Notes under the pieces: generated by a model
What the model was told of the DNA's origin: nothing
The model's input: only the letters and a program-made list of their open reading frames with translations
The model's database searches: none
Translations under genes and position numbers: made by a program
Part shown: piece after piece, positions 1 through 6,012 of the stretch
Layout: every line of letters begins with the position of its first letter
Position numbering within the stretch: position 1 is the stretch's first letter
Assembly (NCBI GenBank): GCA_028707745.1
Contig: JAQWAJ010000123.1
Span: 1 to 6,012, forward strand
Reading direction: 5' to 3'
DNA: 6,012 bases
DNA from: Bacteroidales bacterium
GTDB lineage: Bacteria; Bacteroidota; Bacteroidia; Bacteroidales; UBA12481

Positions 1-1621
1 CTGGCAGGTAATTTTTCCATTCCCCGGTTGTCTCGTTAAATTCGTTAAGCCCGAATTGGGAGGCTATCATAAAAATCCCCGGAGCTCTTTCGAAAATATC
101 AACGCAGAAGTTGTTGCTCAAACTGTTGGGATTATCCGGATCATGACGATAATTGGTAAAAACGCCGGTCTCGCTGTTGTACCGGCTTATTCCGTTGTCA
201 GTGGCAAACCAGTAAAAGCCTCTTGAGTCCTTGCAAATATGCCAGACCGTGTTGCCGGCTATGGAATTGCCCGAATTGTCAGGAAGGAATCTTTTATTGG
301 TCCGTTTAACCGTATTGTACTGGTTGAGCCCGTTATTCGTACCGATCCAAACGTATGGCGGATCGTCGAAAAGATCAGTTATGTGGTTACTACTGATACT
401 ATTGGGATCATTACTGTGCCTGATGAACCGATCGGTCTTCTTTTTTACCCGGTCCCACAACATCACTCCATCCTGTGTTCCGCACCAGAGCATCCCGGGT
501 TTGGGTTCGATAATGCCGAATGTGGAGTATGATCTGGAGATTTCATAAAAGGCATGAGATTCAGGAACCAGCTTTACCAAACCTTTGTGGGAAGTCCCGA
601 GCCAGAATATGCCGTTATTGTCCTGAATAATGGACCAGAAAGCAGTGTAGGAAAAATACTCGCTCTCCGGAATTTGCTGCTGCATGTTTTCGAACTGATT
701 CCGGGTTGGGTCAAATCTCAGTAAGCCGCTTTCGGGAGTTCCAATCCAGATATTGTTTTCACTATCTGCATAAATACAGTTGATGATATTTTTGGAGGAG
801 AGGACATCTTTCTTGGTTGCAAGCTCGATAGGATAATGCAAAAAAGTATTGCTTGCCGGATTGAACAGATGGAGTCCGAAAGGGGTTCCTATCCACAGTT
901 TTCCTGAATGATCAATGTTTAGTGCAGTGATTGATGATGTTGCCAGGTGCCCCGGTTTTGCATCGCCGTAAAACCGAATAACCTCATTGGTGGCCGGATT
1001 CAGTTTGTTAAGGCCGAAAGTGGTGCCTACCCAGATAGCTCCGGCCGAATCCTCAGCAAAACAGGTTATTCCATTTGAACTGATGGTGGTAAAGTCTCTA
1101 GGGTTGTGTTCGATGTATTTGAATTTCAACGATTTGGTATTCAATACCAGAATTCCGTTGTTGGTTCCGATCCAGATTGAACCATTTTTACTCCTGAACA
1201 AAGTTTTGATACTGTCGGAGATCATTCCGTCGTTGATACTCTTCTCGACAGTAAATTGTGTGATCGAAAAGTCTTTTTTTGAAATCCGGTTCAGTCCTTT
1301 AGGACAGGAGGCCCAGATATAACCGAAATCGTCCTCTGCAAGGCCGGTTATGGTCGCGTTGGTAAGCCCTTGTGAGGGTTCAACCATGTTGATACTGAAT
1401 GTTTTAAATGAATAGCCGTCGAACCGGTTCAATCCGCTCCAGGTTCCCGCCCAGATATAACCTTCCTGGTCTTGAAGAATGGCATTTACCGTATTTTGTG
1501 ATAGCCCTTTTTCAATCCGGATGTATTCGGATGTTATGTTTTCAATCCGGTAATCTTGTGCAAACGACACACCAATCTGCAGAATCAGAAATGTGCAGAT
1601 TAATAGGATTACCCGGCTCAT
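1..1621 (-). CDS. Two-component-regulator propeller sensor, N-terminal part (3' end cut by window edge)
   Basis: I translated this by hand: the frame is open without a stop from the ATG at 1621 to the left edge, 540 residues. Residues 1-21 form a signal peptide (hydrophobic run, cleavage likely after SFA, before Gln22), so the mature N-terminus is exported. From residue 41 there are 11 regular repeats of about 46 residues, each with an aromatic/IWIGT-like strand followed by xxGLxxF/YN. The key Trp lies at 57, 103, 150, 197, 243, 292, 340, 379, 425 and 471; repeat 11 has Met518 instead. Linkers carry the usual DPNSxSSN-type motif (about 172-185, 402-413, 491-504). This is the Reg_prop beta-propeller of Bacteroidota hybrid sensors, which usually have about 14 repeats, then Y_Y_Y, a membrane helix, a histidine kinase and often receiver and AraC domains. 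None of those is visible here, so the output type (hybrid kinase, plain kinase or other) is unknown. The start lies 11 bp after the receiver gene, without a clear Shine-Dalgarno, which suggests co-transcription. Ligand unknown. Confidence 0.93.
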   Translation of the reverse strand, partial: MSRVILLICTFLILQIGVSFAQDYRIENITSEYIRIEKGLSQNTVNAILQDQEGYIWAGTWSGLNRFDGYSFKTFSINMVEPSQGLTNATITGLAEDDFGYIWASCPKGLNRISKKDFSITQFTVEKSINDGMISDSIKTLFRSKNGSIWIGTNNGILVLNTKSLKFKYIEHNPRDFTTISSNGITCFAEDSAGAIWVGTTFGLNKLNPATNEVIRFYGDAKPGHLATSSITALNIDHSGKLWIGTPFGLHLFNPASNTFLHYPIELATKKDVLSSKNIINCIYADSENNIWIGTPESGLLRFDPTRNQFENMQQQIPESEYFSYTAFWSIIQDNNGIFWLGTSHKGLVKLVPESHAFYEISRSYSTFGIIEPKPGMLWCGTQDGVMLWDRVKKKTDRFIRHSNDPNSISSNHITDLFDDPPYVWIGTNNGLNQYNTVKRTNKRFLPDNSGNSIAGNTVWHICKDSRGFYWFATDNGISRYNSETGVFTNYRHDPDNPNSLSNNFCVDIFERAPGIFMIASQFGLNEFNETTGEWKNYLP

Positions 1622-1632
1622 CGGGGAAAGAT

Positions 1633-2013
1633 TTATTCGAGAGGCCCCAGAAACCTTCCAACGATGGCAAGAAGATTTCCCTTTCGAATGGGTTTTGAAA
1701 TGTAGGCATCAAATCCGGCATCCATGGCACGCTTTTCATCATCGGCCATGGCAAATGCAGTTTGAGCAATCTGAGGGACATCAGGGAATAACTCTTTTAT
1801 TTGTTGCCTGGCCTCATAACCATTGATATTTGGCATTTGCAGATCCATAAGAATAAGGTCGATCTTAGGGTTCTGTTTGCAGGCATCGATAGCTTCTTCG
1901 CCACTCCGCGCCCAGAGTAGAGAAGCTCCGGTTTTCTGAAGAACTGCTTCAAGATAAAGATAGTTGGAATCCTCATCCTCAGCAATTAATATGGTTTTAG
2001 TACTCCAATCCAT
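1633..2013 (-). CDS. Stand-alone receiver-domain response regulator (CheY/DivK-like, 126 aa)
   Basis: The whole protein is one receiver domain with no output domain. All the usual active-site positions are visible: the acidic pair Glu12-Asp13 after strand 1 (ILIAEDED), the phospho-acceptor Asp57 in LILMDLQMP, the switch Thr85 in IAQTA, and Lys107 in the SKP motif. It should therefore be phosphorylatable. It most resembles receiver domains found at the C-terminus of hybrid kinases. It has its own probable promoter and an AAGGA site upstream. It is followed after 11 bp by the propeller-sensor gene, so the two are probably one transcript and may be partners in a phosphorelay; that partnership is inference. 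With no DNA-binding domain, it must act by protein contact or phosphotransfer. The start is supported by the ribosome binding site and by the short lead into strand 1. Confidence 0.95.
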   Translation of the reverse strand: MDWSTKTILIAEDEDSNYLYLEAVLQKTGASLLWARSGEEAIDACKQNPKIDLILMDLQMPNINGYEARQQIKELFPDVPQIAQTAFAMADDEKRAMDAGFDAYISKPIRKGNLLAIVGRFLGPLE

Positions 2014-2019
2014 AAGATA

Positions 2020-2024
2020 TCCTT
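2020..2024 (-). promoter_or_regulatory. Ribosome binding site of the receiver gene
   Basis: AAGGA lies 6 bp before the ATG at 2013. It supports this start, since the next in-frame candidates would cut into the first strand of the receiver fold. Confidence 0.6.
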
Positions 2025-2039
2025 GCGTTGATTAACAAC

Positions 2040-2069
2040 CAAATTTACACTATTTGCTAAAACTTCAAT
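2040..2069 (-). promoter_or_regulatory. Probable Bacteroidota-type promoter for the receiver/sensor genes
   Basis: On the minus strand, TAAATTTG (2040-2047) matches the Bacteroidota -7 consensus TAnnTTTG exactly. An ATTG (2066-2069) lies 18 bp upstream, where the -33 TTG/TTTG element is expected. Transcription would begin roughly at 2030-2035, giving a short leader of about 20 bases before the receiver ATG. The element sits between the terminator of the preceding unit and the receiver gene, which is where an independent promoter is needed. The region is AT-rich, so a chance match is possible. Confidence 0.6.
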
Positions 2070-2100
2070 GAATTTAGTGATTAAATGTTGGATTATTCAT

Positions 2101-2135
2101 AAAAAAGCCGCCAACTGAAGTCAGTCGGCGGCTTT
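2101..2135 (-). terminator. Intrinsic terminator of the enzyme-symporter unit
   Basis: The arms AAAGCCGCC (2104-2112) and GGCGGCTTT (2127-2135) are perfect complements. The stem continues past one mismatch (2113/2126) with four more pairs (ACTG/CAGT) to a four-base loop. Read on the minus strand, the hairpin is followed by six T residues (2106-2101), and it starts 18 bp after the stop of the 71-residue protein gene. It separates the transport unit from the regulatory genes. The other strand has only three T residues after the stem and no gene to serve, so one direction is favoured. Confidence 0.9.
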
Positions 2136-2153
2136 CAATGATGATTAAGCTAA

Positions 2154-2369
2154 TTATTTGCTTTTAAGAGCCTTGGCATCTTTACGAGCCAGGTAGAGCA
2201 TAAATACACCGAACAGCAGCATAACCACCCCGGTCCATAGGTTAACATTGTATCCCAGTGATTTGGCGTAAAAGGCTGTTTCACTGCCGGTAATCAAACC
2301 ATATACCGAGAGAATGAGCCCGAAAATGGTGAAAAGTAAACCGATCGGAATTTTAATATCTAGTTGCAT
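2154..2369 (-). CDS. Small two-helix membrane protein coupled to the symporter (71 aa)
   Basis: The protein has two hydrophobic segments, about residues 8-25 and 43-62. They are joined by a polar loop with aromatic residues (GSETAFYAKSLGYNVNLW), and a short basic tail follows (ARKDAKALKSK). There is no signal peptidase site or enzymatic motif. I chose the ATG at 2369 because an AGGAG lies 8 bp upstream; a longer reading from 2429 would add 20 residues overlapping the symporter gene with no ribosome binding site. The gene begins 11 bp after the symporter stop and ends the transcript. From recall, small two-helix proteins of this general look often follow SSS symporter genes in Bacteroidota and related phyla. 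The best guess is an accessory or stabilising subunit; the function is not established. Confidence 0.85.
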   Translation of the reverse strand: MQLDIKIPIGLLFTIFGLILSVYGLITGSETAFYAKSLGYNVNLWTGVVMLLFGVFMLYLARKDAKALKSK

Positions 2370-2377
2370 AATTTGTT

Positions 2378-2382
2378 CTCCT
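2378..2382 (-). promoter_or_regulatory. Ribosome binding site overlapping the symporter stop codon
   Basis: AGGAG shares bases with the TAG stop (2381-2383) of the symporter gene and lies 8 bp before the ATG at 2369. It is the strongest Shine-Dalgarno in the window. It fixes the start of the small protein and suggests that ribosomes finishing the symporter help start its translation. Confidence 0.8.
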
Positions 2383-4096
2383 ACCAGAAAATAATGGATA
2401 ATACTAATGTTAAGGCAGCTACAAAACAAGCCAGAACTATTGGACGGTTATACCATTTATCATCTTTTTCGATAATACGTGGAGTGAGTGAATAAACCAG
2501 CCCTTTAAGATCTTCATTGGATTTCTGTTGCTTGGTCAGATAAGTAATGATCAGGGTGCAAACCGTACCTGATGTCCATCCGATAATGGCACCCCAGAAA
2601 TTCTGGGCCATGCTGCTCGGATAGGTATGGATCACACTGATCCATCCACCTTTGATAATTTCACTGGGATCAGCTCCCATGGGGATCGTTAGCCCATGAT
2701 GTATCAGAGCGCAGCTGATTCCAAGCAGAAGCCCCCAGAAGGCACCGTGCCCTGTCGTGCGTTTCCAGAACATGCCCAGAAACATGATCGCGAAGAGCGG
2801 AGCATTCACCATGGCGAAGATCATCTGCAGGAAGTCCATGATGTTACCGAATTGTTTGGCCAGATAGGCGGCACCGATACTCAGTATAATTCCTACTATT
2901 GTGGCAAGCCTTCCCACATTCAGATAATGTTTATCACTTTGATTCGGCTTAATATAGCTCTGATAGAGGTCGTATGTCCAAACGGTGTTAAAGGCCGAAA
3001 CGTTACCGGCCATACCCGACATAAAGGAGGCAAGCAGCGCACAAAGGCCGAGACCCAATATCCCTGAAGGATAGTAGTGCCCAAGCATCGAGGTGATCAC
3101 CGAGTTGTAGTTGGGCGAGCCGTTAGGCATCATTTCGAGGGAGAGAGTCCCTTTTGAAGCAAGAGCCATAGCAGCCATACCCGGAACAATAACCAGGAAT
3201 GGAAGGAGAATTTTCGGAACAGCGCCGATTAAAGGGGTTTTCCGGGCAGCTGTCATTGAATTGGCAGCCATGGCCCGCTGAACAACCAGGAAGTTGGTAC
3301 ACCAGTATCCGAATCCCAGAACAAACCCAAGACCCATGAAAATGCCAAACCATTCAACGCCCATCGGGTTCGCAGCCGCAGTCCCCGTATGCGACCACAT
3401 GGTGGTCCAGGCACCGGTTTGAAATCCGTTGCTGGTCGATACCTGGTTCAATGTTTCTGTCATCCCGGTCCATCCACCGGCATCTTTCAGACTCAGGAAA
3501 ACCAGCGGGAACAATCCAATCACGATAATGAAGAACTGAAGCACCTCATTGTAGATGGCTGACGATAAACCACCCAACAGGGTGTAGGCCAGTACAATAC
3601 CGGCTGAAACCAGAACTGAGGCATCAAATGGCCAGTGCAGAAGTTTTTCCATCAAAGCGGCCAGTGCATACATTGAAATACCGGATGCAAGAATCGTCAT
3701 CACCGCAAATGCAATAGCATTCAATCCACGCGTTTTTTCATCGAACCTCAATTTTAGATATTCCGGCACCGAGCGGGCTTTTGATCCATAATAAAATGGC
3801 ATCATGAAAAGTCCCAGGAAAATCATTGCCGGAATAGCCCCGATCCAGTAGAAATGCGTAGTGGCCATCCCATACTGGGCACCGGATGCTGACATCCCGA
3901 TTACCTCCAGCGCACCCAGGTTGGCGGAAATGAAAGCCAGTCCTGTAACCCACGCCGGCAACGACCGGCCAGCCTCCAGGAAAGCCTTGGATGAACTCAT
4001 GTAACGTTTCAGGGCCCATCCAATACCTATAACGAAAAGGAAGTAGATGAATATAATAACATAATCAATCCCTCCCAGTGTAAGAAGATTTGGCAT
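2381..4096 (-). CDS. Sodium:solute symporter (SSS/SGLT family), 571 aa, substrate unknown
   Basis: This is an inner-membrane transporter of the LeuT-fold SSS family. The length and roughly 14 hydrophobic segments fit the family, from about residue 11 (DYVIIFIYFLF) to a final helix at 553-571 ending in Trp. Recognisable blocks are the first core helix (FISANLGALEVIGM, 55-68), the family signature YTLLGGLSS (171-179) followed by AIYNEVLQFF, the GYWCTNFLVVQRAMAA block (263-278) and PKILLPFLVIVPG (294-306), and the eighth core helix with S357, S360 and G361 leading to TYDLY (374-378). A polar stretch (521-550, containing DLKGLVYSLTP) precedes the last helix. Against SGLT1/vSGLT recalled from memory, Glu64 replaces the sugar-binding Gln and Gly361 replaces the second Na2-site Ser, so neither galactose nor strict sodium use should be assumed. 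It follows the GtaA-like gene by 37 bp and precedes the small membrane protein. No clear Shine-Dalgarno is seen; the leader is A/T-rich, as is common in this phylum. Confidence 0.95.
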   Translation of the reverse strand: MPNLLTLGGIDYVIIFIYFLFVIGIGWALKRYMSSSKAFLEAGRSLPAWVTGLAFISANLGALEVIGMSASGAQYGMATTHFYWIGAIPAMIFLGLFMMPFYYGSKARSVPEYLKLRFDEKTRGLNAIAFAVMTILASGISMYALAALMEKLLHWPFDASVLVSAGIVLAYTLLGGLSSAIYNEVLQFFIIVIGLFPLVFLSLKDAGGWTGMTETLNQVSTSNGFQTGAWTTMWSHTGTAAANPMGVEWFGIFMGLGFVLGFGYWCTNFLVVQRAMAANSMTAARKTPLIGAVPKILLPFLVIVPGMAAMALASKGTLSLEMMPNGSPNYNSVITSMLGHYYPSGILGLGLCALLASFMSGMAGNVSAFNTVWTYDLYQSYIKPNQSDKHYLNVGRLATIVGIILSIGAAYLAKQFGNIMDFLQMIFAMVNAPLFAIMFLGMFWKRTTGHGAFWGLLLGISCALIHHGLTIPMGADPSEIIKGGWISVIHTYPSSMAQNFWGAIIGWTSGTVCTLIITYLTKQQKSNEDLKGLVYSLTPRIIEKDDKWYNRPIVLACFVAALTLVLSIIFW

Positions 4097-4133
4097 AGAA
4101 AACTTATTTTAAAATTTTACCAAAATTAAAAAA

Positions 4134-6012
4134 TTAATCCATTTTGACCGGCTTAATGTTCTCGCCTTCTTTGAACCACTTCATCCAGGTAGGCTGATCT
4201 GCCATGACTTTTATGAATAATCCACCGATTACAGGTCTGGCCTGAAAGCCGACTTTATAAGCGTTATCCACTATATACCAGTCGGTAACGGGGACGCGCT
4301 GGGGAGTTGCATTGATAAAGTTATAAATAGGATTGAAAAGGGTATCAAAATCGGCCTTTTTCTCAGCCATCGTGGCTGTCCAGAGTATCCAGTCGGTTTT
4401 GGTCCACCTTTCGCGGTTGTCGAGCGGTAACCCATACGGGCCCTGCATCTGGATATAGTAATCGATCTCTTTCTGAATGATCTCTTTTGGAAACAGATTC
4501 AGATTCAGAAGCTTGTCCCAAACCAGATTGTATTTCTGGCTCCAGGTACCGGGCTGATCGTATGCAAGCCGGGTATGATTGCCTTCGGTGGCCTCGGCAA
4601 CCCATTGTTTGGCAAATGATTCAGCCTGCCCGCGGTATTTCCTGGCGTCATCGGCTTTGCCATTCATTTTACACAATCCCGAATAAGATGCCAGTGCAAC
4701 AATGGCTTTTGCCGATAGATTGATATTGTGTGCCAGATGACCGGCAAAGTCATCGGTACAGAGCTGGTTCTCCGGATCAAATCCTTTGCTGATCAGATAT
4801 TTTGCCCAGTTCTCTAAAACCGGCCAGTATGGTTTGGCAAACGAGGCATTTCCTTCGGCTTTTGCCAGAGCGGCAATCATGATCAGCATATTGCCTGTTT
4901 CCTCAACCGGCATCTGGTCCTCTTCAGTGAGCTCACCTCCGCCATACGCCTGACCGGTGGCAAACGGATACGTACCCAGATCATGCGGAGCAAACGGGAA
5001 CTTCCAACGTGCAGATGCTGAATAATCCATGATGGGTTTCAGCATGGCTTTGGTAAGAGCCGGGCTGAAAAGAAGAAAAAATGGCGATGCCGGATACATG
5101 ACATCCACTGTGGCAATGCACCCGTTACTGAAATTTTCTTTTGAAAACAGGAGCGGCTGGCCGTACTGGTCAGCAGTTACTTTATGTGCAGCAAGGCATT
5201 CGCGGTATACCAGTGAAGTGACCTGTGCATATTTCTCACCTCCGGCACGGTTTAAATCCTGAATGAGTTTATGATCGAATTTCTCGCAACGGGCCAAAAC
5301 CGATTGGTATTCCGATGCCGAAATTTTCAGTAGGGTTTCCATATCCATTCCGTTCTGACGCCAGTAAGGGCGCAGATAATCCTCAAAATACCTGATGCTG
5401 AACAGGTCATCGTACGAAATCATTGCCCAGCGGGTTGTGGTTTTGGTGTCAACAGATCCCAGGTTCCACGAAAGTGCCATGCAGTAATAACCCTCTTTAA
5501 CCGCTTTTATACCCGGATTGTCAATATCAGAAAGCTTTCCTTCTGATAAAAACGCCTTTCTGACCTTGTCACCCGACCCGATTGTACGTTCAGGATTCTG
5601 TTCACTGGCAGCAGCTACCCAGGCAAAACCCCAGTCAATCCTCAGATCATCACCCTGCTTCTGCAGAATGGCCTGATCTGACGATCCGGCTTTGATGGCT
5701 TTCAAACCGGACAAATCACGCGTTTCGAACTGTACCTTCTGATCGGCCTGGTCAACGCAAACTTCTGAAGAGCAGTCGAAATAGAGCTCGGCATTGTGCG
5801 ATTTCCCGTCAGCCGAAATGATGTTCCAGGTGACGTAGGTTACAGGCCGGGATAACAATGAAAGATCATCCGGAAGTGCCGGTGAGGTGAAAACCAATTC
5901 AACCTTCACCAGTTTGTTGGCAAACTGATAAATAGTCTGTGTGGGATTGATGCACAGACCTGTTTGCGTAAGAGGCTCAGCGCTTGATGGTTTGCTTCCC
6001 ATTAAACGATAG
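4134..6012 (-). CDS. GtaA-like glutaminase family protein (DUF5127-DUF4965-DUF1793 type), 5' end cut by window edge
   Basis: The frame is open from the right edge to the TAA at 4134. An ATG at 6002 exists but is probably internal: the codons before it read Tyr-Arg-Leu, and YR-x-x-G is the usual family sequence at this point. Full-length Bacteroidota members are, from recall, about 820-850 residues with a signal peptide and a DUF4964 segment, so about 200 residues should lie outside. Numbering from that ATG, residues 15-260 fit the beta-rich N-terminal domain (NPTQTIYQF, LSLLSRPVTYV, IDWGFAWVA, YDDLFSIRYFED). The C-terminal (alpha/alpha)6-type region has FSKENFSNGC (286-295), HDLGTYPFATGQAYGGG (340-356), MPVEETGNM (364-372), LCTDDFAGHLAHN (414-426), PGTWSQKYNLVWDK (484-497) and YGLPLDNRERWTKTDW (523-538). 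Fungal GtaA hydrolyses glutamine; activity of bacterial members is mostly untested, and the fold also occurs in glycoside hydrolases. It is probably exported and is first of the visible unit with the symporter. Confidence 0.93.
   Translation of the reverse strand, partial: YRLMGSKPSSAEPLTQTGLCINPTQTIYQFANKLVKVELVFTSPALPDDLSLLSRPVTYVTWNIISADGKSHNAELYFDCSSEVCVDQADQKVQFETRDLSGLKAIKAGSSDQAILQKQGDDLRIDWGFAWVAAASEQNPERTIGSGDKVRKAFLSEGKLSDIDNPGIKAVKEGYYCMALSWNLGSVDTKTTTRWAMISYDDLFSIRYFEDYLRPYWRQNGMDMETLLKISASEYQSVLARCEKFDHKLIQDLNRAGGEKYAQVTSLVYRECLAAHKVTADQYGQPLLFSKENFSNGCIATVDVMYPASPFFLLFSPALTKAMLKPIMDYSASARWKFPFAPHDLGTYPFATGQAYGGGELTEEDQMPVEETGNMLIMIAALAKAEGNASFAKPYWPVLENWAKYLISKGFDPENQLCTDDFAGHLAHNINLSAKAIVALASYSGLCKMNGKADDARKYRGQAESFAKQWVAEATEGNHTRLAYDQPGTWSQKYNLVWDKLLNLNLFPKEIIQKEIDYYIQMQGPYGLPLDNRERWTKTDWILWTATMAEKKADFDTLFNPIYNFINATPQRVPVTDWYIVDNAYKVGFQARPVIGGLFIKVMADQPTWMKWFKEGENIKPVKMD

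Noticed and set aside
231..1322. Open frames of about 100 codons on the plus strand across the left part
   Set aside because: They are antisense to the intact 540-residue sensor frame, overlap each other, and show no domain or ribosome binding site.
1509..1550. Direct repeat TTTTCAATCCGG at 1509-1520 and 1539-1550
   Set aside because: It lies inside the sensor coding region, where both copies encode Arg-Ile-Glu ten residues apart just after the signal peptide. Two short copies do not make a regulatory or mobile repeat.
2101..2135. Possible bidirectional terminator or mobile-element end at the hairpin
   Set aside because: No converging plus-strand gene exists and no duplicated target site or transposase is nearby; the T-tract favours minus-strand termination only.
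2370..2429. Longer start for the small membrane protein, adding 20 residues
   Set aside because: The extension overlaps the symporter coding end and lacks a ribosome binding site, while the ATG at 2369 has AGGAG at ideal spacing.
4120..4128. TAATTTTG on the minus strand before the symporter, a match to the -7 promoter consensus
   Set aside because: No TTTG or TTG lies at the matching upstream distance, and the 37-bp gap is almost entirely A/T, so a chance match is likely. The symporter is better seen as co-transcribed with the upstream gene.

Overview
The window looks like a piece of a Bacteroidota chromosome, probably an environmental or gut relative of the Bacteroidales. Three things point there: a signal-peptide sensor built from two-component-regulator-type beta-propeller repeats, a good match to the Bacteroidota promoter (TTG, 18 bp, TAAATTTG), and a GtaA-like DUF4965-family protein beside a sodium:solute symporter. 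The phylum call is inference from gene content; I cannot name a genus. All five genes are on the minus strand, so the window is best read from right to left.

Right part (6012 to 2101): a three-gene unit. First comes a large GtaA-like glutaminase/(alpha/alpha)6-type protein whose N-terminus lies beyond the right edge. After 37 bp comes a 571-residue SSS-family symporter. After 11 bp comes a 71-residue protein with two membrane segments, whose AGGAG ribosome binding site overlaps the symporter stop codon. A strong intrinsic terminator (2101-2135) closes the unit 18 bp after the last stop. The layout suggests that a periplasmic or surface enzyme releases a small solute, which the symporter, perhaps with the small protein as a subunit, takes up. 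The substrate cannot be read from sequence.

Left part (2100 to 1): a regulatory unit with its own probable promoter (2040-2069). It encodes a stand-alone 126-residue receiver protein with a complete phosphorylation site. Eleven bp later comes the exported sensor half of a two-component regulator: a signal peptide followed by at least 11 propeller repeats over 540 residues. This gene runs off the left edge, so the membrane segment, kinase and any output domains are not visible. It may sense the solute handled by the neighbouring unit, but only proximity supports that.

I see no RNA genes, mobile elements, CRISPR arrays or origins. The only gene-free stretches are 2014-2153 (promoter and terminator) and short gaps of 11, 11 and 37 bp. 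I found no clearly new system. The points most worth a second look are the glycine at a usual Na2-site serine in the symporter, the small membrane protein coupled to it, and the receiver/propeller-sensor pair.
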